Source: JAAZGD01 sp964489555 (GTDB lineage Bacteria > Bacillota > Clostridia > Peptostreptococcales > Anaerovoracaceae). From it: a stretch of DNA of 16,451 bases. Position numbers and translations under genes: made by a program. Every line of letters begins with the position of its first letter. The first letter of the stretch is position 1. The notes beneath the pieces were generated by a model. The model searched no databases. It had not been told where the DNA came from and saw only the letters and a program-made list of their open reading frames with translations. The stretch is taken from positions 1-16,451 of the forward strand of contig CAZAZF010000026.1 in NCBI GenBank assembly GCA_964489555.1, given 5' to 3'. Below, piece after piece: positions 6,456-12,029 of this stretch.

Positions 6456-7706
6456 CTATTCCAATGCAATTTTTCCAGCAACAGCAGAAGATGCTGCAAT
6501 CGCCGGGCCTGCCAAATATACTTCTGACTTCACATGCCCCATGCGGCCCACAAAATTTCGGTTGGTAGTGGCCACGCATCGTTCCCCCTCTGCCAAAATT
6601 CCCATATGACCTCCCAAGCAAGGGCCGCAGGTGGGAGTACTCACCACACAACCTGCATCAATAAAGATTTCCAAATATCCTAGCTTAATGCACTCTTTAT
6701 ATACCTGTTGGGTGGCCGGAATGATGATGGCCCGCACATTGGGATGTACTTTCTTCCCCTTGAATATATCTGCCGCTGCCGCCATATCCGAAAGCCTACC
6801 GTTGGTGCAGGAACCAATCACCACCTGGTGAATTTCCACATCCCCCACTTGGTCAATGGTTCGGGTATTTTCCGGCAAGTGAGGGAAAGCTACCGTGGGA
6901 CGAATCTGAGACAAATCAATGTTGATTGTTTTTTCATATACCGCATCCTCATCGGCACTAATTTTTTCATAAGACCTTTGGACGCGGCCATTTAAATACT
7001 CTTCCGTCACTTCATCCACCGGGAACATTCCATTCTTGGCCCCGGCTTCAATAGCCATATTGGCCATGCAAAGGCGATCATCTATAGAGAGATTGGCCAC
7101 CCCGGGCCCTTGGAATTCCATGGAACGATAGAGGGCTCCATCCACTCCAATGGTGCCAATGATGTGAAGAATCACATCCTTGCCGCCAACCTTGGGAGCA
7201 AGCTCTCCTGTCAAATAAAAGCGGATAGCCTCCGGCACTTTAAACCAGGCTTTTCCCGTAGCCATCCCCGCCGCCATATCCGTGCTCCCCACTCCCGTGG
7301 AAAAGGCACCTAGGGCCCCATAGGTACAGGTATGGGAATCCGCGCCGATAATCACCTCTCCAGGAGCCACCAATCCTTTTTCCGGAAGCAGGGCATGCTC
7401 AATGCCCATCGCTCCTACATCGTAAAAGTTTTCAATTTCCATTCGCCGGGCAAATGCACGACACTGCTGACATTGGGTGGCGGCCTTGATATCCTTGTTG
7501 GGAGTGAAATGATCCATTACCAGAGAAATTTTGCTTTTATCAAAAACCTCTTTGAACCCCTTCTCTTCAAACTCGTTGATGGCCACAGGAGATGTGATGT
7601 CATTTCCCAACACCATGTCTAACGAAGCCTGAATCAACTGCCCCGGTTTTACCTCCGGCAACCCCGCATGGGCCGCTAATATCTTTTGGGTCATTGTCAT
7701 AGCCAT
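6456..7706 (-). CDS. leuC: 3-isopropylmalate dehydratase large subunit
   Basis: The iron-sulfur catalytic subunit of isopropylmalate isomerase (aconitase superfamily). It is 416 residues, the short type found in Clostridia and archaea and separate from LeuD. The three [4Fe-4S] ligands are visible as C300 (VIGSCTNGRLSD), C360 and C363 (PTCGPCLGGHMG). Other family blocks are MDHFTPNKDIKAA (64-76) and the GADSHTCTYGALGAFSTGVG segment (121-140). The start at 7706 has GGAGG about nine bases upstream; ATG codons at residues 3 and 5 are alternatives. The gene starts 16 bases after the leuA stop, so the two are co-transcribed. The labile cluster suits an anaerobic or oxygen-protected cytoplasm. Confidence 0.97.
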   Translation of the reverse strand: MAMTMTQKILAAHAGLPEVKPGQLIQASLDMVLGNDITSPVAINEFEEKGFKEVFDKSKISLVMDHFTPNKDIKAATQCQQCRAFARRMEIENFYDVGAMGIEHALLPEKGLVAPGEVIIGADSHTCTYGALGAFSTGVGSTDMAAGMATGKAWFKVPEAIRFYLTGELAPKVGGKDVILHIIGTIGVDGALYRSMEFQGPGVANLSIDDRLCMANMAIEAGAKNGMFPVDEVTEEYLNGRVQRSYEKISADEDAVYEKTINIDLSQIRPTVAFPHLPENTRTIDQVGDVEIHQVVIGSCTNGRLSDMAAAADIFKGKKVHPNVRAIIIPATQQVYKECIKLGYLEIFIDAGCVVSTPTCGPCLGGHMGILAEGERCVATTNRNFVGRMGHVKSEVYLAGPAIAASSAVAGKIALE

Positions 7707-7722
7707 AGATGATTTCCTCCTA

Positions 7723-9438
7723 CTATTTTGAAATGAAATGGTTGATTTTATTCTGTCGGTTTAAAGCAGTCACTAGTGCATTGATGGACGCCATTACGAT
7801 GTCATGGTGAACTCCCACACCCCAATAAATCCAACCGTTGGCATCGGCAATGGCCACATAAGCAGCGGCTCTTGAATCGGAATCCTCTTCCATGGCATGC
7901 TCGGAGTAGGTGACAAAGCTATAATTGAAAGTATAGGGACTTTCCTTTAAGGCATTACTCACAGCATCCAATCGGCCGTTGCCGGAAGCAGATAAATGAA
8001 AATCCTCTCCAGCGATGCGCACCTCGATGTCCACACTCATGCGTTGGTCTCCCTCAAACTCCCGAATCTTTCGGAAGGTGGCTTCTTGAATGTCGATGGG
8101 GTCGAAAAAATTCACATACTCTTCCTGGAAGGCTTTCCCCACCTCATCCGGCGGCAATTCCCGATGGCCCTTGTCGGAAATGTCCTTAACCAAATATCCC
8201 ACTTCCGCCCGCATCTTTTCCGGCAACACATAGCCAAAATTATTTTGCAAAATATAGGCCACGCCACCCTTGCCGCTTTGGCTGTTGATTCGGATTACAT
8301 CCGCTTCGTATTCTCTGCCTACATCGTGAGGATCAATGGGCAAATATGGAACCATCCATTGCTTCATGTCCTTATCATCCCGCCATTTCATCCCCTTGGC
8401 AATGGCATCCTGATGAGACCCCGAGAAAGCAGCAAAAACCAACTTCCCTCCATAAGGCTGCCTGGGGTGTACGGGAATCCCCGTATACTTTTCATAGGTC
8501 TCCACCACCTTGGGCATGTCAGAAAAATCCAACCCGGGATCCACACCATGGGAAAACAAGTTCATAGCCAAGGTCACAATATCTACATTTCCTGTTCTTT
8601 CCCCGTTCCCAAAAAGAGTTCCCTCTATGCGGTCCGCTCCCGCCAGAATTCCCAGTTCCGAATCCGCCACCGCCGTTCCCCGATCATTATGAGGATGAAG
8701 AGAAACAATGAGATTTTCCCGGTCTCGAAGGTTGGCACACATGTATTCAATCTGCCCCGCATATACATGGGGCATGGACATGGCAACCGTTGCCGGCAGA
8801 TTGATAATCGCTTTTCGCCGAGCTGTGGGTTTCCACACTCTTATTACTTCGTTGCATATATCCAAAGCAAAATCCATTTCTGTGCCCGTAAAGCTTTCCG
8901 GGGAATACTGAAATTGAAATTCTGTTTCCGGCATGGTTTCTGCATATTGATTAAAGAGTTCCGCTCCCCTGACGGCAATTTGAATGATTTCTTTTTTCTC
9001 CATACGGAAAACCTGCTGCCTTTGGGCATAGGAAGTGGAGTTATATAAATGTACGATGGCTTTTTTTGCACCCCTTAAGGACCGGAAGGTTTCCTCAATG
9101 ATATGATCCCGGGACTGGGTCAACACTTGAATGGTCACATCATCAGGAATTCGGTCTTCTTCAATGAGCGTTCGAAGAAACTCATACTCCGTTTCCGAGG
9201 AAGCCGGGAACCCGACTTCGATTTCTTTAAATCCTACTTCAACCAGAAATTGAAAATATTCCAGCTTCTCCCTTAAGCTCATGGGAACAATCAAGGCCTG
9301 GTTGCCATCTCGAAGGTCCACACTGCACCAAATAGGGGCTTTATGTATATGATCCATCTTTACCCAATTCATTTCACACACCGGAGGCATGAAATAGCCT
9401 ACTTTGTACTTCTCATAATTTTTCATAACGCTTCCCAT
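7723..9438 (-). CDS. leuA: 2-isopropylmalate synthase (long, LeuA2 type)
   Basis: Condenses acetyl-CoA with 2-ketoisovalerate to 2-isopropylmalate, the committed step of leucine synthesis. At 571 residues it is the long form typical of actinobacteria and fungi (LeuA type 2): APIWCSVDLRDGNQALI (34-50) begins the TIM barrel, metal ligands include the HPH pair (248-250, SLHPHNDRGTAV), and GNGERTGN is at 277-284. The C-terminal allosteric domain (about 445-571) shows SASGNGRLDAVSNAL and EDSDSRAAAYVAI, so leucine feedback inhibition is expected. The start is uncertain: the ATG at 9438 has GGG only two bases away, while the ATG at 9426 (MKNYEKYK) has GGGAAG at four bases. First gene of leuACDB, controlled by the upstream leucine T-box. 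Confidence 0.96.
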   Translation of the reverse strand: MGSVMKNYEKYKVGYFMPPVCEMNWVKMDHIHKAPIWCSVDLRDGNQALIVPMSLREKLEYFQFLVEVGFKEIEVGFPASSETEYEFLRTLIEEDRIPDDVTIQVLTQSRDHIIEETFRSLRGAKKAIVHLYNSTSYAQRQQVFRMEKKEIIQIAVRGAELFNQYAETMPETEFQFQYSPESFTGTEMDFALDICNEVIRVWKPTARRKAIINLPATVAMSMPHVYAGQIEYMCANLRDRENLIVSLHPHNDRGTAVADSELGILAGADRIEGTLFGNGERTGNVDIVTLAMNLFSHGVDPGLDFSDMPKVVETYEKYTGIPVHPRQPYGGKLVFAAFSGSHQDAIAKGMKWRDDKDMKQWMVPYLPIDPHDVGREYEADVIRINSQSGKGGVAYILQNNFGYVLPEKMRAEVGYLVKDISDKGHRELPPDEVGKAFQEEYVNFFDPIDIQEATFRKIREFEGDQRMSVDIEVRIAGEDFHLSASGNGRLDAVSNALKESPYTFNYSFVTYSEHAMEEDSDSRAAAYVAIADANGWIYWGVGVHHDIVMASINALVTALNRQNKINHFISK

Positions 9439-9471
9439 TTCCCTTTCTTACAACATTTACCGCAAGGCCAT

Positions 9472-9510
9472 AAAAAAAGCCCGTCTCCCACAATTCAAGA
9501 GACGAAGGCC
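9472..9510 (-). terminator. T-box attenuator hairpin of the leu operon
   Basis: On the minus strand CGTCTC pairs with GAGACG around TTGAATTGTGG, extended by GCC/GGC pairing and followed by seven T residues (9472-9478). The 5' arm would be used by the competing antiterminator when uncharged tRNA-Leu binds. It lies 33 bases before the first leuA ATG. Confidence 0.9.
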
Positions 9511-9707
9511 AATTAGCTTCCGCGGTACCACTCTTGTTAATATCGCCTTTGAGGACCCTTCTCCTCGCCGGGAATATTCTCTCGTTTGGTTCTGCTCCGG
9601 GGTGAGACGCTGCGACTTCCATATGGCGCTTTCAGCTCTTTGGGCGCCACTCTCTGGATGGTCGTTTCACAGTTTATTCCCTTCATCGCATCTGTATTTC
9701 AATGTAT
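9472..9707 (-). promoter_or_regulatory. T-box leader, predicted specifier CUC (tRNA-Leu)
   Basis: A tRNA-sensing leader RNA of about 235 nt. The T-box itself is unmistakable: AAGAGTGGTACCGCGG (9520-9535, minus strand), whose bulge pairs with the tRNA acceptor end. Upstream, stem I has the short-arm type pattern GATGAAGGGAATAAAC, CCAGAGAGTGGCGCC and AGCTGAAAGCGCCA, with TGGCGC/GCGCCA and CGAC/GTCG pairing. The specifier is read as CTC (9604-9606) followed by ACCCCGGAGC, where the family has specifier-A-CC-GAG. CUC is a leucine codon, matching leuA downstream. Uncharged tRNA-Leu should favour antitermination and expression of leuACDB. Confidence 0.93.
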
Positions 9708-9713
9708 TGGTTA

Positions 9714-9742
9714 AATATACCGGATACTTTGTAGGTTGTCAA
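9714..9742 (-). promoter_or_regulatory. Sigma-A promoter of the leu T-box operon
   Basis: Minus-strand perfect -35 TTGACA (9737-9742), 17-base spacer, -10 TATATT (9714-9719). The expected start near 9707 puts it just before the T-box stem I, leaving a full-length leader. Confidence 0.88.
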
Positions 9743-9792
9743 TAATATTTTTGTAATATTTTAGGAAACCTCACAAATTGCATACAAAAATT

Positions 9793-9817
9793 GTTAAGCT
9801 CACCTAGATTGGGGTAT
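9793..9817 (+). promoter_or_regulatory. Candidate stress-type (SigB-like) promoter of the usp genes
   Basis: On the plus strand GTTAAG (9793-9798) and GGGTAT (9812-9817) are 13 bases apart. The general-stress sigma factor SigB of Gram-positive bacteria uses GTTTAA, 12-15 bases, GGGTAT; here the -10 is exact and the -35 partial. An overlapping sigma-A reading is TTGTTA (9791-9796), 18 bases, TATATA (9815-9820). Either start leaves an 80-90-base leader before the first usp gene, in which I see no clear regulatory fold. Confidence 0.5.
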
Positions 9818-9909
9818 ATACTGCTTAACACAAGATTGAACCATCGGATCTTATTTATCCGCCCAACCCCTGTTTAAAGGGAATGTTAATGTAACAAAGG
9901 AGGTACATC

Positions 9910-10356
9910 ATGCTGAAAGTTTTATTACCGGTGGATGGATCTACATCCGCACAAAATGCCATTAACAAAGCGCTGGATTCCGGCGTGGTCAACAATGCGG
10001 AAATGCATGTGATGACGGTGATCTCCCCTCCCAATTTCGCGCCGTCAAGAAATCCCTATATCGCAGCAGACATGGTAAACTCCTTGGCCAAGGCCAATCG
10101 AGAGATGGCAGAGAAAGTGGTGGAAGAAGCGAAGGATCAAGTTTGCAGCCACAGCTTGGCTTGTGCGGCCCATGTAATACGAGAGGGCGATGCGGCAGAA
10201 GAAATTTTGAAATACGCAGAAGAGATAGGCGCTGATTTGATTATTATGGGAAATCGGGGTCTCAGTACCTTTAACAAAGTTTTGTTGGGTTCCGTTTCCC
10301 AAAAGGTGCTGAACAACTCCAATTGCTCTGTACTCATTGTGAAAGAAAGAAAATAA
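9910..10356 (+). CDS. Universal stress protein, UspA family (first of pair)
   Basis: A 148-residue single-domain universal stress protein, a cytoplasmic dimer with a Rossmann-like fold that in related proteins binds ATP and supports survival under stress or growth arrest. The first strand ends in LLPVDGS (D9 is the usual nucleotide-contacting residue), and the ATP-binding signature G-x2-G-x9-G-S is complete (G114, G117, G127, S128 in MGNRG...LLGSVS), so the ATP-binding subclass is expected. The start is fixed by AAAGGAGG seven bases upstream. It is followed after 19 bases by a second usp gene, forming a two-gene plus-strand operon divergent from the leu operon. The exact physiological role is unknown. 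Confidence 0.93.
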   Translation: MLKVLLPVDGSTSAQNAINKALDSGVVNNAEMHVMTVISPPNFAPSRNPYIAADMVNSLAKANREMAEKVVEEAKDQVCSHSLACAAHVIREGDAAEEILKYAEEIGADLIIMGNRGLSTFNKVLLGSVSQKVLNNSNCSVLIVKERK

Positions 10357-10375
10357 CCGAAGAGGAGGTTCTGCT

Positions 10376-10810
10376 ATGAAATTACTGCTACCGGTAGACG
10401 GATCACCGTCCGCTAAGAACGGGATTTACAAAAGCAAAGAAGCCGGCCTTTTTAACAACGCAGAGGTACACCTGCTTACGGTCAACACCACCTCCAGTGA
10501 CATCCCGGCAAGTCCCTATATGGCCTTGAATATGATGAATGAAATTACGGCAGCAAATAAGCAAAGAGCCTTGGATGTATTAAATGAAGCCAAAGAGATT
10601 CTATCTCCGGACTACCATGTTCATGCCGAAATCCTACGGGAGGGAGATCCTGCCATGGAGATTCTCCGCTATGCAGAAGAGATTCAAGCCGATTTAATTA
10701 TTATGGGCAATAGAGGACTGGGGAGATTCAACAAGATATTAATGGGGTCCGTGTCCCACAAAGTACTGACCAACTCCGACTGCTCCGTTCTTATCGTGAA
10801 AGAAAAGTAA
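10376..10810 (+). CDS. Universal stress protein, UspA family (second of pair)
   Basis: A 144-residue paralogue of the preceding gene, clearly from tandem duplication: both begin with LLPVDGS, share an LREGD/IREGD motif mid-protein, and end in nearly the same block (MGNRG, nine residues, GSVSxKVL, then NSxCSVLIVKE). The ATP-binding signature is complete (G111, G114, G124, S125). GAGGAGG lies about eight bases before the ATG, in the 19-base gap after gene one. The middle segment (about 35-85) is more diverged, so the two may form a heterodimer or respond to different conditions; this is inference. The operon ends at the strong terminator at 10821-10861. Confidence 0.93.
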   Translation: MKLLLPVDGSPSAKNGIYKSKEAGLFNNAEVHLLTVNTTSSDIPASPYMALNMMNEITAANKQRALDVLNEAKEILSPDYHVHAEILREGDPAMEILRYAEEIQADLIIMGNRGLGRFNKILMGSVSHKVLTNSDCSVLIVKEK

Positions 10811-10820
10811 GATTCCGTGA

Positions 10821-10861
10821 ACAAAAGAGAAGCCTGTTGATAAAACAGGCTTCTCTTTTGT
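10821..10861 (+). terminator. Intrinsic terminator of the usp operon
   Basis: A perfect 18-bp inverted repeat, ACAAAAGAGAAGCCTGTT (10821-10838) and its complement (10844-10861), with loop GATAA. The 3' arm ends in CTTTTGT, giving the U-rich end. It begins 10 bases after the second usp stop codon. Confidence 0.9.
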
Positions 10862-10950
10862 TGGGGGTCGGGTGGGGGGGAGTTGGGGGTGGGGGGGCGT
10901 GTTTTTGTTGTTGTTGCCCCCCCCCGACTGTACCCCCACCCCCCCCCACA
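10862..10950. repeat. Degraded copy of a palindromic repeat at a contig end
   Basis: A G-run-rich half (10862-10898) followed by a T-rich centre and a C-run-rich half (about 10917-10950). Its G-rich half aligns without gaps to the reverse complement of the clean repeat at 10992-11030, with nearly all differences being changes to G; the C-rich half resembles the clean repeat with changes to C. This looks like a low-quality consensus of the same element rather than natural sequence. Confidence 0.6.
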
Positions 10951-10961
10951 GGGTATTATAC

Positions 10962-10971
10962 NNNNNNNNNN
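10962..10971. other. Assembly gap (10 N)
   Basis: Ten undefined bases. A fixed-length run of N beside a repeat indicates two contigs joined by scaffolding; the true length is unknown. Confidence 0.99.
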
Positions 10972-11030
10972 CGGGTACCTTTTATTTGTTGAGGTACCCG
11001 ACCCCGAACTGACCCCGAACCGACCCCACC
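10972..11030. repeat. Palindromic repeat element, right part
   Basis: Begins with a perfect hairpin, CGGGTACCT (10972-10980), 11-base loop, AGGTACCCG (10992-11000), and continues with a GACCCCGAAC-type short repeat (three GACCCC units about 10 bases apart). The partner of the GACCCC units would lie to the left, in or across the gap, so the whole element is probably a palindrome of about 80-90 bp. It sits between convergent genes, directly after the AIR-synthase-like gene, and may act as a terminator. The GGTACC-centred, GGGGTC-armed form reminds me of REP-type palindromes mobilised by tyrosine transposases; that is memory, not a match made here. Confidence 0.7.
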
Positions 11031-11036
11031 TTTGAA

Positions 11037-12029
11037 TTACACTGCTTTATAGATTTCATCCGTTGTAGGAGATGCAATTTGAATTCGCTCTTCTCCCACC
11101 ACCATAACAATGCCCTGTTCTTTGGGACAAATCTCACCAATTTGTGTAAAAGGGATGGCCGCCTTTTTCATAGCCTCTTCCATTATTTTCTTTTTTTCGG
11201 GGCTCACCATAATCATCATAGACCCAGAAGAAATCAATCGCAAATAGTCAATATCAAAATACTCACAAACTTTCTTTGTGGTTTCCTCCACCGGAATCTT
11301 TTCTACATGGATTACTGCACCAGTGTCTGCTACCTGACACATTTCCCATATGGCCCCCAGGATTCCTCCCTCGGTCACATCATGCATTCCGTTGGTTCCA
11401 ATCTTTCCTGCCAACACTCCTTCCGCCACCACGCTGACTTGATCCATCAATCCTTTGGCTTTTTCCAATTCTTCCGGTGATAGAATCTCTTTCAATTCTT
11501 CTTCCCGATCCGTAGCCAGAATTCCAGTTCCTTCCAACCCGGCGGATTTTGTAATATAAACCAGATCTCCCGGATTCATGTTCTCTGCATTCTGGGAAGC
11601 CCACTTATCTCCTCTCCCCAGCGCCGTTGACACAATCACCGGCTTGGTGACCGCCGGCGTGATTTCCGTGTGCCCCCCAATGATTTCTACCCCCAGTTCC
11701 TCCGAGGCTTTTCCCGCCTGCGCCATAATTTGATGGATTTCTTCTTCCGTTGTGCCTTCCGGCAACATAATGGCCAACATAATTCCCAAAGGTTCGATTC
11801 CGTTGGCCGCCACATCATTACAGGAAATATGCACTGCCAACCGCCCGATGTCTTTGACAGCGGCTGTAATAGGGTCGGTAGACAAAATACACTCATAGCT
11901 GCCAAAATCAACCACAGCACAATCCTCTCCGATTCCGGGCCGGGTCAGCACTTCGGGGCGGCGAAAGCGAATGTTTTGAAAGACCAGTTTTTCCAACAGC
12001 GGGCTTTCCAATTTTCCCGTTTTTAACAT
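11037..12029 (-). CDS. AIR synthase-related protein (HypE-like, function unknown)
   Basis: A 330-residue protein of the AIR synthase/PurM-ThiL-HypE superfamily, whose members phosphorylate or activate substrates with ATP at the dimer interface. Seen are GIGEDCAVV (32-40), STDPIT, HISCNDVAANGIEPLG (about 67-82), GGHTEITPAV (about 108-117) and GMHDVTEGGILGAI in the second half. It is closest to the HypE group by pattern, but lacks the C-terminal Pro-Arg-x-Cys that carries the thiocarbamate in true HypE (it ends DEIYKAV), and no hydrogenase maturation genes are nearby. It is neither SelD nor PurM by motif. I start it at the ATG at 12029 with GGAGGAG upstream, overlapping the ligA stop by seven bases, so it is translationally coupled to ligA. 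The substrate is unknown. Confidence 0.8.
   Translation of the reverse strand: MLKTGKLESPLLEKLVFQNIRFRRPEVLTRPGIGEDCAVVDFGSYECILSTDPITAAVKDIGRLAVHISCNDVAANGIEPLGIMLAIMLPEGTTEEEIHQIMAQAGKASEELGVEIIGGHTEITPAVTKPVIVSTALGRGDKWASQNAENMNPGDLVYITKSAGLEGTGILATDREEELKEILSPEELEKAKGLMDQVSVVAEGVLAGKIGTNGMHDVTEGGILGAIWEMCQVADTGAVIHVEKIPVEETTKKVCEYFDIDYLRLISSGSMMIMVSPEKKKIMEEAMKKAAIPFTQIGEICPKEQGIVMVVGEERIQIASPTTDEIYKAV

Noticed and set aside
7996..9048. 350-codon plus-strand frame opposite leuA
   Set aside because: Antisense to a fully conserved LeuA; it is Arg/His/Pro-rich as expected from reverse-strand reading and has no family motifs.
9413..9622. 69-codon open frame on the minus strand before leuA
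   Set aside because: It runs through the T-box stem I, antiterminator and terminator, which explain the sequence; the protein has no recognisable features.
10862..10950. G-quadruplex or triplex-forming regulatory element
   Set aside because: The G-runs are better explained as base-calling errors in a copy of the adjacent palindrome.
11037..12029. Selenophosphate synthetase (SelD) or HypE as a firm name
   Set aside because: It lacks the SelD N-terminal Cys/Sec glycine loop and the HypE C-terminal cysteine; only the superfamily is supported.
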